A stretch of DNA of 64,000 nucleotides from NCBI GenBank assembly GCA_944384195.1, contig CALWSK010000006.1:1-64000 (forward strand). The letters are read 5' to 3'. How positions within the stretch are numbered: position 1 is the stretch's first letter; every line of letters starts with the position of its first letter. Positions 55,667 to 64,000 of the stretch are shown piece after piece. Origin of the DNA: an uncultured Clostridia bacterium (lineage in GTDB: Bacteria > Bacillota > Clostridia > Lachnospirales > CAG-274). Position numbers and translations under genes: made by a program. Under the pieces are notes generated by a model, which had not been told where the DNA came from, did not search any database, and saw only the letters and a program-made list of their open reading frames with translations.

Positions 55667-55688
55667 ATAACTTGTACGTATATGTTAT
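55667..55688. promoter_or_regulatory. putative TreR operator
   Basis: This is a 22-bp imperfect palindrome with perfect ends (ATAAC and GTTAT) and centre (ACGT); 18 of 22 positions are symmetric. It starts 5 bases downstream of the -10 box of the treP promoter, where a bound repressor would block transcription. The link to TreR is inference from position and symmetry. Confidence 0.6.
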
Positions 55689-55692
55689 AATT

Positions 55693-55721
55693 ACTATAAA
55701 ATATTTTATAATTCTTGTCAA
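55693..55721 (-). promoter_or_regulatory. promoter of treP-treC-treR
   Basis: On the minus strand TTGACA (55716-55721) and TATAGT (55693-55698) are 17 bases apart. The rest of the gap from 55722 to 55918 is AT-rich with no visible gene. Confidence 0.8.
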
Positions 55722-55918
55722 TTATCCAAATTAACAAAAATAAATCATATTTTATTTATTAAAAAATTGTTGATAAGTATATATTTTTAATTTTATATAA
55801 GTTTTTAACATATTTTCTTTATATCTATATTAAAATATAGTTTGTTTACAACAATTTTTTTATATTAAATAAATTGTATAAAAATATATTGATAACTTAA
55901 AAATTTTTTATATATAAA

Positions 55919-55945
55919 AAAGGCATAGATTTAGTCTATACCTTT
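55919..55945 (-). terminator. terminator of the TDT transporter gene
   Basis: On the minus strand AAAGGTATAGA pairs with TCTATGCCTTT (one U-G pair) and runs into T6. It lies about 20 bases past the stop at 55964. Confidence 0.8.
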
Positions 55946-55963
55946 AAGCTATATTACATAAAA

Positions 55964-56914
55964 TTAAATTTTAGCCTCTTGAAAATGCATTCTTAAAAGT
56001 CTTACAAAATTAAATAATACAAATGCTATTATTGCCGTTGTTAAATATATTTGTATACCTTCTAATTGTTTTAATATACTTGCTATTTGTATACTTCCTG
56101 TATCATTTAAAAATCCTATCATTTTTTGTGTAGCTACTGTTCCTATAGCCATAGGGAAGGTAAGCCCTGCAAAAGCTGGAGTAAATGCATAAGAGAAAAA
56201 TTTAGGTAATTTTACAAGTATATATAATAAAGATAATAATACACAAATATATAATATCCATACTAAAATAGTATTTGGATTGTCTATTATATTTATATAA
56301 GAAACAATACAAAGACTACAAGGTCCTAAAAGTATAGCTGTACCATGTTGCATAGTATCTTTTATTTCAAATCTTATAAGACGCCATATCATTATAGGTA
56401 AAAGAATAAAGTATATTATTATTCCATAATAAACTATAAAAGTTAAAAATCCTTTAGCATTCATAGAAGCACCTACAACACTACTAACCATTATACCATT
56501 ATAAGTAACAAACCAAGTAGGTAAAAAAGTGTTCACATCTCTAGATTTTATAAAATGTAAATAAGTAAATATAAATATATGGATAGCATGTACTGCTATA
56601 GCAATAGCCCATATAGCTTTACCTACAGATGGTAAATATGAATATAAATAAGAACCTATAAACATAGTTACCATACATATACCAGGATATAAACTAGAAG
56701 TTACTGGAGTGTTATATTCTTGTTTTGCCACTATAGGATGTTTAATAATCTTTATAAGATAAAATATAACAACTATAGATGCAAAAAAAACTGTTAAATG
56801 TCTAATAAAGGAAAAACCAAGCCCATTATAAATGTTAGATAAAGTACAAGCTCCTAACATACAAGGAACTATAGGTAAAGGCATATGCTTTAATCTATTT
56901 AAAATTTGTTTCAT
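55964..56914 (-). CDS. TDT/SLAC1-family transporter
   Basis: This 316-residue protein has about ten helices. The pattern of short helices with conserved small residues and the start (PLPIVPCMLGACTLSNIY) and later AFTPAFAGLTFPMAIGTVA fit the tellurite-resistance/dicarboxylate transporter (TehA/SLAC1) family. Members are anion channels or C4-dicarboxylate carriers. It is a single gene between terminators, and the substrate is unknown. Confidence 0.8.
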   Translation of the reverse strand: MKQILNRLKHMPLPIVPCMLGACTLSNIYNGLGFSFIRHLTVFFASIVVIFYLIKIIKHPIVAKQEYNTPVTSSLYPGICMVTMFIGSYLYSYLPSVGKAIWAIAIAVHAIHIFIFTYLHFIKSRDVNTFLPTWFVTYNGIMVSSVVGASMNAKGFLTFIVYYGIIIYFILLPIMIWRLIRFEIKDTMQHGTAILLGPCSLCIVSYINIIDNPNTILVWILYICVLLSLLYILVKLPKFFSYAFTPAFAGLTFPMAIGTVATQKMIGFLNDTGSIQIASILKQLEGIQIYLTTAIIAFVLFNFVRLLRMHFQEAKI

Positions 56915-57083
56915 TTAAACCAACCTCTCTTATATATTTTAATTTTTATATAATAATTTCTAAAATAATAAAATATATAAACATTATTAATTAAAGATTA
57001 CATTTTTTAAATTAAAATGTTTTTAATTAATATATTACTAGCTAAATTTATATATATTTTTTAATACTAAAAATTTCAATCAT

Positions 57084-57113
57084 AAAAAAGGCTATAGAAA
57101 AACCTATAGCCTT
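57084..57113 (-). terminator. terminator of tuf / str operon
   Basis: The stem AAGGCTATAG / CTATAGCCTT with a 6-base loop is followed on the minus strand by T6, a few bases past the tuf stop. Confidence 0.9.
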
Positions 57114-57120
57114 ATATAAA

Positions 57121-58308
57121 TTATTCAATGATAGAAACAACAGCACCAGAACCAACTGTTCTACCACCTTCACGGATAGCAAAACGTAAACCTTCTTCCA
57201 TAGCGATTGGAGAGATAAGTTCGATAGTCATTTCAATGTTATCACCAGGCATACACATTTCTGTACCTTCTGGAAGATTGATAACACCTGTAACGTCAGT
57301 TGTTCTAAAATAGAATTGTGGTCTGTAGTTGTTGAAGAAAGGTTTATGACGTCCACCTTCATCAGCTTTTAATACGTATACTTGTGCAGTAAATTTAGTG
57401 TGAGGAGTGATTGAACCTGGTTTACATAATACTTGACCTCTTTCAATCTCATCTCTTTGAACACCACGAAGAAGAGCACCAATGTTATCCCCAGCTTCTG
57501 CAGTATCAAGAAGTTTACGGAACATTTCGATACCAGTAACAACTACTTTACGAGATTCTTCTACTAAACCAACGATTTCAACTTCGTCAGAAACGTTAAG
57601 AGTACCTCTTTCTACTCTACCTGTAGCAACTGTACCACGTCCTGTAATAGAGAATACGTCTTCTACTGGCATAAGGAAAGGTTTATCAGAATCTCTTTCT
57701 GGGTTAGGGATATATTCATCGATAACTTCGAATAATTTAACGATGCAATCGCCCCATTCGCCAGATGTATCTTGAAGAGCTTGGAAAGCAGAACCTCTGA
57801 TAACTGGAGAATCTTCAAATCCTTGGTCAGCTAAAAGGTCTGTGATTTCCATTTCTACTAATTCTAATAATTCTTCGTCATCTACCATATCGCATTTGTT
57901 CATAAATACAACGATTTTAGGAACACCTACTTGGCGAGAAAGAAGGATATGTTCTCTAGTTTGAGCCATAGGACCATCTGTAGCAGCAACAACTAAGATA
58001 GCACCGTCCATTTGAGCAGCACCAGTGATCATATTTTTAACGTAGTCAGCATGTCCTGGACAGTCAACGTGAGCGTAGTGTCTGTTAGGAGTTTCATATT
58101 CTACGTGAGTAGTAGAGATAGTGATACCTCTTTCTTTTTCTTCTGGAGCTTTGTCGATTTTATCAAAATCAACAGCGCTACCTAATTGATATCTATCTGC
58201 TAAAGTTTTAGTAATAGCAGCAGTTAAAGTAGTTTTACCATGGTCAACGTGTCCGATTGTACCGATGTTAACGTGTGGTTTATTTCTTTCAAATTTTGCC
58301 TTAGCCAT
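57121..58308 (-). CDS. tuf: elongation factor Tu
   Basis: This 395-residue GTPase brings aminoacyl-tRNA to the ribosome. G1 [10 protein letters not shown] (residues 18-27), [19 protein letters not shown] and the C-terminal barrel [28 protein letters not shown] blocks (here [15 protein letters not shown]) are intact. Codon use is richer in G and C than in most neighbours, as for a highly expressed gene. It is last in the str operon, 128 bases after fusA, with a probable promoter of its own. Confidence 0.98.
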   Translation of the reverse strand: MAKAKFERNKPHVNIGTIGHVDHGKTTLTAAITKTLADRYQLGSAVDFDKIDKAPEEKERGITISTTHVEYETPNRHYAHVDCPGHADYVKNMITGAAQMDGAILVVAATDGPMAQTREHILLSRQVGVPKIVVFMNKCDMVDDEELLELVEMEITDLLADQGFEDSPVIRGSAFQALQDTSGEWGDCIVKLFEVIDEYIPNPERDSDKPFLMPVEDVFSITGRGTVATGRVERGTLNVSDEVEIVGLVEESRKVVVTGIEMFRKLLDTAEAGDNIGALLRGVQRDEIERGQVLCKPGSITPHTKFTAQVYVLKADEGGRHKPFFNNYRPQFYFRTTDVTGVINLPEGTEMCMPGDNIEMTIELISPIAMEEGLRFAIREGGRTVGSGAVVSIIE

Positions 58309-58354
58309 TAAAATTTCCTCCTTAAAAATATAAAATATATTTTTGCTTGTTTAT

Positions 58355-58383
58355 ATTATATTTAATATTTCCAAAAAATGCAA
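58355..58383 (-). promoter_or_regulatory. possible tuf promoter
   Basis: On the minus strand TTGCAT (58378-58383) and TATAAT (58355-58360) are 17 bases apart, about 47 bases before the tuf ATG. The -35 box lies in the right arm of the hairpin at 58365-58408. Confidence 0.55.
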
Positions 58384-58408
58384 TACCTTATTGCATTTTC
58401 GGAAATAT
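58365..58408 (-). terminator. terminator-like hairpin between fusA and tuf
   Basis: On the minus strand an inner stem AAAATGCAAT / ATTGCATTTT runs into T6 and is closed by an outer pair ATATTTCC / GGAAATAT. It could lower read-through from fusA into tuf or mark an RNA processing site. Confidence 0.65.
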
Positions 58409-58436
58409 TTTTCTAAATTTTTAAGCTACAAAAATA

Positions 58437-60545
58437 TTAGTCTTGAGCTCTACCAGCTGCAACTTTTTCTTGTATGCTTTTTGGCACTGCTTCATAGTGA
58501 TGTACTTCCATAGTGTAAGTACCACGTCCTTGAGTTTTAGAACGAAGGTCAGTAGAATAACCAAACATTTCTGCAAGAGGTACAAAACCGTGTACAACTT
58601 GCATACCATTTAATGGTTCCATACCTTCAATTCTACCACGACGGCTATTCATATCACCAATAACCTCACCAGTATAATCTTCAGGTACAGTAACGTCTAC
58701 TTTCATAATAGGCTCAAGTAAGGCAGGATCTGATTTTTTCATAGCATCTTTAAATGCCATAGAACCAGCTATTTTAAATGCCATCTCAGATGAGTCTACC
58801 TCGTGGTAAGAACCATCATAGCAAACTGCTCTTAAGCCAACAACTGGATATCCACCAATGATACCAGATTGCATAGCTTCTTGAATACCTTTATCAACTG
58901 CTGGGATATATTCTTTAGGAATAGCACCCCCAACAATCTCATTAACAAACTCATAAGTTTTGCCTTCGTTAGCATCCATAACTTCAAATCTGATTTTACA
59001 ATGACCATATTGACCTTTACCACCAGATTGTCTTGCATATTTGCTTTCTACATCAACGTCTTTTCTAAACGCTTCACGATAAGCAACTTGAGGAGCACCA
59101 ACATTAGCTTCTACTTTGAATTCTCTTAAAAGACGGTCAACGATAATTTCAAGGTGAAGCTCACCCATACCAGCAATAATAGTATCGCCTGTTTCTTGGT
59201 TAGTATAAGTTTTGAAAGTTGGATCTTCCTCTGCAAGTTTAGCAAGAGCTATACCCATTTTATCTCTACCTTCTTTAGTTTTAGGTTCGATAGCAACAGA
59301 TATAACTGGTTCTGGGAAGTTCATAGATTCTAAGATAACTTCATTGTTTTCATCACAAAGAGTATCACCAGTAGTAGTAAGTTTAAGACCTACTGCCGCT
59401 GCAATATCCCCAGCATAAACTTTATCTATTTCTTCACGAGAGTTTGCGTGCATTTGAAGAATACGTCCTATACGTTCTTTTTTCCCTTTAACAGAGTTAT
59501 AAACATAAGAACCAGATTCTAATACACCAGAGTAAACTCTAAAGAAAGCAAGTTTACCAACGAATGGGTCATTCATAATTTTGAATGCTAAAGCAGCAAA
59601 TGGCTCTTCGTCAGAAGATTGTCTTTCTACTACGTTTTCTTCATCCCCTGGGATATGTCCTTTAATAGCCGGGATATCTGTAGGAGCTGGCATATATTCA
59701 AGAACGCCATCAAGAAGTTTTTGAACCCCTTTGTTTCTGTAAGCAGAACCACAGAAAACTGGAACAGCTTTACAAGCTATACAAGCTGCACGAAGTCCAG
59801 CTTTAAGTTCTTCAATAGTGAAAGCTTCTTCGCCTTCTTCAAAATATTTATCCATAAGCTCATCTGATGTTTCAGCAATTGCTTCTATCATTTGAGTTCT
59901 GTATTCATTTGCTTTATCAAGCATATCTGCTGGAATATCTTCAACAGAAATGTCTGTTCCTTGCTTATCATTGTAGATATAAGCTTTCATTTCCATAAGG
60001 TCGATTATACCAACAAAGTCATCTTCTGCACCTATAGGAAGTTGTACTGGAACAGCATTAGCTTTAAGTCTGTCTTTTATCATAGATACAACATTATAAA
60101 AGTCTGCACCCATAATGTCCATTTTGTTTACAAAAGCCATACGAGGTACATTGTATCTATCTGCTTGTCTCCAAACAGTTTCTGATTGAGGCTCTACCCC
60201 ACCTTTTGCACAGAATACACCAACAGAACCATCAAGTACACGTAAAGAACGCTCAACCTCAACAGTAAAGTCAACGTGTCCAGGAGTATCTATAATGTTG
60301 ATACGGTGCATAGGACCATCGCCAATGCTCCATTTAGTAGTAGTAGCGGCTGAAGTAATAGTAATACCTCTTTCCTGCTCTTGTTCCATCCAGTCCATAG
60401 TAGCAGTACCTTCGTGAGTATCACCGATTTTGTAATTACGGCCAGTATAGAAAAGTATACGCTCTGTAAGAGTTGTTTTACCAGCGTCTATATGTGCCAT
60501 AATACCAATGTTTCTTGTTAATTCAAGCGGACAAGCTCTAGCCAC
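58437..60545 (-). CDS. fusA: elongation factor G
   Basis: This 702-residue translocase has G1 [14 protein letters not shown] (residues 17-30), [13 protein letters not shown], and the five-domain layout through the C-terminal [20 protein letters not shown] (near 665). Length is typical. It lies after rpsG in the str operon with a ribosome site of GGAGG type (GGAGGAAT). Confidence 0.98.
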   Translation of the reverse strand: MARACPLELTRNIGIMAHIDAGKTTLTERILFYTGRNYKIGDTHEGTATMDWMEQEQERGITITSAATTTKWSIGDGPMHRINIIDTPGHVDFTVEVERSLRVLDGSVGVFCAKGGVEPQSETVWRQADRYNVPRMAFVNKMDIMGADFYNVVSMIKDRLKANAVPVQLPIGAEDDFVGIIDLMEMKAYIYNDKQGTDISVEDIPADMLDKANEYRTQMIEAIAETSDELMDKYFEEGEEAFTIEELKAGLRAACIACKAVPVFCGSAYRNKGVQKLLDGVLEYMPAPTDIPAIKGHIPGDEENVVERQSSDEEPFAALAFKIMNDPFVGKLAFFRVYSGVLESGSYVYNSVKGKKERIGRILQMHANSREEIDKVYAGDIAAAVGLKLTTTGDTLCDENNEVILESMNFPEPVISVAIEPKTKEGRDKMGIALAKLAEEDPTFKTYTNQETGDTIIAGMGELHLEIIVDRLLREFKVEANVGAPQVAYREAFRKDVDVESKYARQSGGKGQYGHCKIRFEVMDANEGKTYEFVNEIVGGAIPKEYIPAVDKGIQEAMQSGIIGGYPVVGLRAVCYDGSYHEVDSSEMAFKIAGSMAFKDAMKKSDPALLEPIMKVDVTVPEDYTGEVIGDMNSRRGRIEGMEPLNGMQVVHGFVPLAEMFGYSTDLRSKTQGRGTYTMEVHHYEAVPKSIQEKVAAGRAQD

Positions 60546-60623
60546 GGATATTCCTCCTTTTTTAAAATTTTTATATATATAAATTTTGTAATTTTTACAA
60601 TTTTATTCTTAAAAAACTCAAAA

Positions 60624-61094
60624 TTACCATTTGTAATGAGAGAATGCTTTGTTTGCTTCTGCCATTTTGTGAGTTTCTTCTTTTTTCTTAATAGCGCCAC
60701 CTGTGTTGTTGATAGCGTCCATTATTTCTCCGGCAAGACGAGCTTCCATAGTTTTCTCGCCTCTTTTTCTACTATAAGTAGTTAACCAACGAAGCCCTAA
60801 AGTTTGTCTTCTTTCTGGTCTGATTTCAATAGGTACTTGGTAAGTAGCACCACCTACACGGCGAGCTTTTACTTCAAGAACAGGCATAATGTTGTTAAGA
60901 GCTTGTTCAAAGCCTTCTAATCCAGAATTACCTGTTTTTTCTTCAACGATGGCAAATGCACCATAAACTATTTTTTGAGCAATACCTTTTTTTCCATCAA
61001 GCATAATAGAATTTATAAGCTTAGTAACTACTTTACTTTTATACATAGGATCTGGTAGTACTTCTCTTTTCGAAACATGACCTTTACGTGGCAC
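60624..61094 (-). CDS. rpsG: 30S ribosomal protein S7
   Basis: This 156-residue protein has a GTG start at 61094, chosen because the family begins with [15 protein letters not shown] and AAGGAGGG lies just before it. The frame is open 48 bases further upstream, but that part has no ribosome site. The [20 protein letters not shown] and [16 protein letters not shown] blocks are standard. S7 nucleates assembly of the 30S head and can repress its own mRNA in some bacteria. Confidence 0.97.
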   Translation of the reverse strand: MPRKGHVSKREVLPDPMYKSKVVTKLINSIMLDGKKGIAQKIVYGAFAIVEEKTGNSGLEGFEQALNNIMPVLEVKARRVGGATYQVPIEIRPERRQTLGLRWLTTYSRKRGEKTMEARLAGEIMDAINNTGGAIKKKEETHKMAEANKAFSHYKW

Positions 61095-61228
61095 GATTCT
61101 TCCCTCCTTAATCAAATATATTAATTCAACGGTACTTGACATTTAAAAAATGCCATTTCATGCCTATGCACCACCAAATACTTAAAACAGAGTATTTAAA
61201 GTACAAGGCATAATAATTTTGCTAAAAA
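61095..61228 (-). promoter_or_regulatory. structured rpsL-rpsG spacer
   Basis: This 134-base spacer is long for neighbours in a ribosomal operon. On the minus strand AAATACT pairs with AGTATTT around CTGTTTTA, and outer GTACTT/AAGTAC and TGCC/GGCA pairs are possible. In E. coli the same gap holds the S7 autoregulatory site; the same role here is a guess. Confidence 0.4.
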
Positions 61229-61648
61229 TTATTTTTTAGCTTTAGCACGTTTAGCGCCATATTTAGAACGAGCTTGTTTTCTGTCAGCAACGCCGGCAGT
61301 ATCAAGGCTACCTCTGATGATATGGTAACGAACCCCAGGAACGTCTTTTACCCTACCACCTCTAATAAGAACAACGCTATGCTCTTGTAAGTTGTGTCCT
61401 TCACCTGGGATATAAGCTGTAACTTCTATACCATTTGAAAGTCTAACCCTAGCAATTTTTCTAAGGGCAGAGTTAGGTTTTTTAGGTGTAGCTGTTTTAA
61501 CAGATGTACAAACCCCTCTTTTTTGTGGAGAACTCATATTAGTTTGCTTTTTTCTAAGAGAGTTTAACCCTTTTTGTAAAGCAGGAGCAGTAGATTTTTC
61601 AACTTTTGTTTGTCTACCTTTTCTAACTAACTGATTAAATGTTGGCAT
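61229..61648 (-). CDS. rpsL: 30S ribosomal protein S12
   Basis: This 139-residue protein starts [12 protein letters not shown] and contains [20 protein letters not shown], the KPNSALRK decoding loop and [20 protein letters not shown], with [10 protein letters not shown] near the end. The Lys in TPKKPNS and in the decoding loop are of the streptomycin-sensitive type. It is the first gene of the str operon; ribosome site AAGGAGGTG. Confidence 0.98.
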   Translation of the reverse strand: MPTFNQLVRKGRQTKVEKSTAPALQKGLNSLRKKQTNMSSPQKRGVCTSVKTATPKKPNSALRKIARVRLSNGIEVTAYIPGEGHNLQEHSVVLIRGGRVKDVPGVRYHIIRGSLDTAGVADRKQARSKYGAKRAKAKK

Positions 61649-61711
61649 AATTGCACCTCCTTGTAAAATTTAAATACTTCTGTGTAAATCAATACATAAA
61701 CACATTTATAG

Positions 61712-61740
61712 ATTTTATCATTAAATGCTAAAAAAGTCAA
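61712..61740 (-). promoter_or_regulatory. promoter of the str operon
   Basis: On the minus strand TTGACT (61735-61740) and TAAAAT (61712-61717) are 17 bases apart, about 63 bases before the rpsL ATG. Confidence 0.8.
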
Positions 61741-61830
61741 TATTTTTAAATTTTTTTTAATCAAAATTTTTATACCAAAGTTTTCATAATTATATATGAA
61801 AGTATAATTTTATTTTTTAGACTTATTTAT

Positions 61831-61859
61831 TTGACATGAAATATTTTTCCTGCTAAAAT
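61831..61859 (+). promoter_or_regulatory. promoter of the M18 aminopeptidase gene
   Basis: TTGACA (61831-61836) and TAAAAT (61854-61859) are 17 bases apart, 61 bases before the ATG. A second -10-like TATAAT at 61882-61887 has no clear -35 box. Confidence 0.7.
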
Positions 61860-61920
61860 TAACCTTATAAAATTAATATGATATAATCTTTATATCATTA
61901 GTAAAAGGAGTGTGATTTTT

Positions 61921-63300
61921 ATGAAAAGAGAAAATTTATGGAAAACTTATAATGATGATCAATTAAAAGAACTAGAAACTATAAATACACTTTACAGAAA
62001 AATGTTAGATAACGGAAAAACAGAACGTGAATGCGTAGAACTTACTATAGAACTCGCTAAAAAAGAAGGATATAAAGATTTAAACGAAATTATAAAAAAT
62101 GGTGAAACTATAAAAGCTGGCGATAAAGTTTATATCTCTTGTATGGAAAAAACTATAGCATTATACCACATAGGAGAAGAACCTATAGAAAACGGACTTA
62201 ATATATTAGGTGCTCATATAGATTCTCCTAGAATAGACGTTAAACAAAATCCATTATACGAAGATAGCGAACTTGCATTTTTAGATACACATTATTATGG
62301 TGGTATCAAAAAATATCAATGGGTAGCTATGCCTCTTGCTCTTCACGGTGTAATAGTTAAAAAAGATGGTTCAAAAGTTAATATTAATATAGGGGATAAA
62401 CACGGAGACCCGGTATTTGTCATAACAGACCTTCTTGCTCATCTTTCTGGAGAACAAATGGATAAAAAAGCAAATAAAGTAATAGAAGGTGAAAACCTTG
62501 ACTTACTTATAGCTAATAAGCCTCTTAAAGGAGAAGAAAAAGATGCAGTAAAAGCTAATGTTCTTAAACTTTTAAAAGATAGCTACGGAATAGAAGAAGA
62601 AGACTTTTTATCAGCAGAACTTGAGATTGTACCTGCTGGTAGAGCTAAAGAATGTGGGCTTGATAAAAGTATGATTATGGCTTATGGACAAGATGATAGA
62701 GTTTGCGCCTTTACTTCTCTTCTTGCTATGTTAGAGCAAAAAGAAGTAAAAAGAACTGCTTGTTGCCTTCTTGTAGATAAAGAAGAAATAGGAAGTGTTG
62801 GAGCTACTGGTATGCAAAGTAAATTCTTTGAAAACTCTTTAGCAGAGCTTATGGACAGAATGGGCGAATATTCAGAACTTAAATTAAGAAGAGCTTTACA
62901 AAATTCTAAAATGTTATCATCAGATGTTAGTGCTGCTTTTGACCCTCTTTATGCTAGTGCATATGAAAAGAAAAATTCTGCATTTTTTGCAAACGGACTT
63001 GTATTTAATAAATTTACTGGGGCTAGAGGAAAAAGTGGTTCAAATGATGCAAACCCAGAATATATAGCAAATCTTAGAAATATTATGGATAATAACGGTG
63101 TTGCTTATCAAACTGCCGAACTTGGCAAGGTAGATGTTGGCGGTGGTGGTACTATAGCTTATATCCTTGCAAATTATGGTATGCAAGTTATAGATAGCGG
63201 TGTAGCTGTTTTATGTATGCACGCACCTTGGGAAATCACTAGCAAAGCAGATGTATACGAAGCTTATAAAGGTTATAAAGCATTTTTAGCTTTTGCATAA
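61921..63300 (+). CDS. M18-family aspartyl-type aminopeptidase
   Basis: This 459-residue metallopeptidase removes N-terminal residues from peptides in the cytoplasm. Metal-ligand regions are GAHIDSPRID (His near 98), YGQDDRVCAF, DKEEIGSVGATG and CMHAPWE near the C terminus; LDTHYYGGIKKYQW is also typical of M18. The ATG at 61921 has AAAGGAG upstream; a GTG at 61912 is in frame but too close to that site. It is a single gene with its own promoter and terminator. Confidence 0.93.
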   Translation: MKRENLWKTYNDDQLKELETINTLYRKMLDNGKTERECVELTIELAKKEGYKDLNEIIKNGETIKAGDKVYISCMEKTIALYHIGEEPIENGLNILGAHIDSPRIDVKQNPLYEDSELAFLDTHYYGGIKKYQWVAMPLALHGVIVKKDGSKVNINIGDKHGDPVFVITDLLAHLSGEQMDKKANKVIEGENLDLLIANKPLKGEEKDAVKANVLKLLKDSYGIEEEDFLSAELEIVPAGRAKECGLDKSMIMAYGQDDRVCAFTSLLAMLEQKEVKRTACCLLVDKEEIGSVGATGMQSKFFENSLAELMDRMGEYSELKLRRALQNSKMLSSDVSAAFDPLYASAYEKKNSAFFANGLVFNKFTGARGKSGSNDANPEYIANLRNIMDNNGVAYQTAELGKVDVGGGGTIAYILANYGMQVIDSGVAVLCMHAPWEITSKADVYEAYKGYKAFLAFA

Positions 63301-63305
63301 AAATT

Positions 63306-63337
63306 AAAGACTGTAGAATTCTTCTACAGTCTTTTTT
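63306..63337 (+). terminator. terminator of the M18 aminopeptidase gene
   Basis: The stem AAAGACTGTAGAA / TTCTACAGTCTTT with loop TTC runs into T6. Confidence 0.92.
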
Positions 63338-63412
63338 CGTCAATTATTGTTGAATTAAATTTTCTTATATGCTTAAATTTTATTAAAATATTATTTAGAA
63401 AGGAAATTTATA

Positions 63413-64000
63413 ATGAAATTACCATTACAAGATGTAGAAAAAATTTTAGAATGATTTAAATTAAAATTATATCTTAATTACAATTCTCAAAATTCATCAA
63501 AAAGAATAGTAAAACGTGGACAAGTATACAAATGTAATTTAGGATATAATATTGGAAGTGAAATGTGTAAAGAAAGACCTGTAGTTATCATACAAAATGA
63601 TATAGCAAATCTTAAATCTTCTAATACTATTATAGTTCCTATAACTCACAATGAAAAAGAATTACCTTGTATAGTACCTATAAATAATAAAATAGATGAA
63701 AATAATAATATATTACTAGATGGTTTTGTAAATACTTCTAATATCAGAGTTGTTAGTAAAGCTAGATTAGGAGATTATATATGTAATCTAAATAAGTCAG
63801 AACTTAAAAAATTTGATGAATCTATAGCTAAATCATTAGGAATTATTCAATATTATTCTAAAATTAAAAAATCTTTAAATATTGAAAAAGAATATATTGC
63901 AAAATTAAAATCAGAAAAATCTAAATTAGAAGAAGAATTAATAGAAATTAAAAACTTTTTAAATCTAAAAGAAAATGATTCTATAATTGATTATTTAAAA
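63413..64000 (+). pseudogene. MazF/PemK-type toxin gene with one in-frame TGA, cut by window edge
   Basis: From ATG 63413 (ribosome site AAAGGAAA) one frame runs to the window end, 196 codons without a normal stop, except TGA at 63452-63454 (codon 14). The MazF domain is at about residues 34-145: KRGQVYKCNLG, NIGSEMCKERPVVIIQND, NTIIVPITHNEKE. A charged helical, probably coiled-coil, tail follows (from about 150). MazF toxins cut mRNA. The TGA sits where a Trp would fit (ILE-TGA-FKLKLYL). No antitoxin gene lies before it. No good start is visible between the TGA and the domain, so it is either inactive or read through. Confidence 0.7.

Noticed and set aside
58421..59129. Small frames overlapping fusA on both strands
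   Set aside because: Shadows of the strongly conserved fusA gene.
61095..61142. 16-residue N-terminal extension of S7
   Set aside because: The family starts at PRKGH; AAGGAGGG lies just before the GTG at 61094 and nothing supports the longer start.
1..64000. CRISPR array, insertion sequence, prophage or integrase
   Set aside because: No regularly spaced repeats, transposase, recombinase or phage genes are visible in either strand.

Overview
The window comes from a very AT-rich, low-GC, motile and probably spore-forming Firmicute. The gene order resembles Clostridia of the Lachnospirales type. The evidence is the long fla/che operon led by flgB, class B sortase surface proteins, a DtxR-regulated feoAB-FeoB-associated cluster, a dipicolinate synthase subunit, and strong AGGAGG-type ribosome sites with sigma-A promoters of TTGACA-17-TATAAT form. 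The species cannot be named from the sequence alone.

Layout. 1-300: a tRNA cluster read leftward (Leu, Gly, Gln) from one promoter. 350-5400: an SdpI-like membrane protein, then a rightward run of a small CxxC protein, glnS, a MATE exporter and an LCP ligase. 5416-9386: a surface-display locus with a class B sortase, a thioester-domain adhesin, and a broken second adhesin whose cell-wall sorting signal is now out of frame. 9466-10890: coaX and a pantothenate-type ECF S component. 11059-12642: a DEAD-box RNA helicase. 12662-41258: mecA and then, all leftward, about 33 flagellar genes from flgB (41258) to three small accessory genes at 13339-14422. These encode the basal body, export gate, stator, switch, two tandem flgE hook genes, FlhF/FlhG, CheD and SigD. 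The cheB/cheA/cheW/cheC genes that usually sit between flhG and cheD are absent. 41800-42924: a bacteriocin-immunity-like gene and an unpaired dpaB (spoVFB). 43033-46033: feoA, feoB, a 49-residue Cys-rich FeoB-associated protein, and a divergent DtxR-family regulator. 46101-49227: a YVTN-propeller lipoprotein, an unknown gene, a rhomboid protease, a DUF2508-like gene and tRNA-Arg. 49285-55642: a secreted GH63/YgjK-like glucosidase gene cut by one in-frame TGA, then treR, treC and treP. 55964-56914: a TDT/SLAC1 transporter. 57121-61648: the str operon (rpsL, rpsG, fusA, tuf). 61921-63300: an M18 aminopeptidase. From 63413 to the edge: a MazF/PemK-type toxin gene, also cut by one in-frame TGA.

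How the genes work together. Most of the window builds one machine. The flagellar operon carries its own late sigma factor, and mecA lies at its end. The treP-treC-treR operon imports and splits trehalose under its own repressor, with a palindrome lying just after the treP -10 box. The feo cluster takes up ferrous iron and faces its likely metal sensor across a shared promoter region with TTAGC-type repeats.

The most interesting signal concerns TGA. Two genes are each interrupted by one TGA at a position where tryptophan is likely, one of them in a conserved Trp-Trp pair. Only two genes in the window end in TGA, and both have a second in-frame stop within two codons. Ordinary gene decay (TGG to TGA) explains this adequately, and abundant TGG codons argue against an established code change. 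The pattern should still be tested for UGA-Trp reading or strong readthrough.
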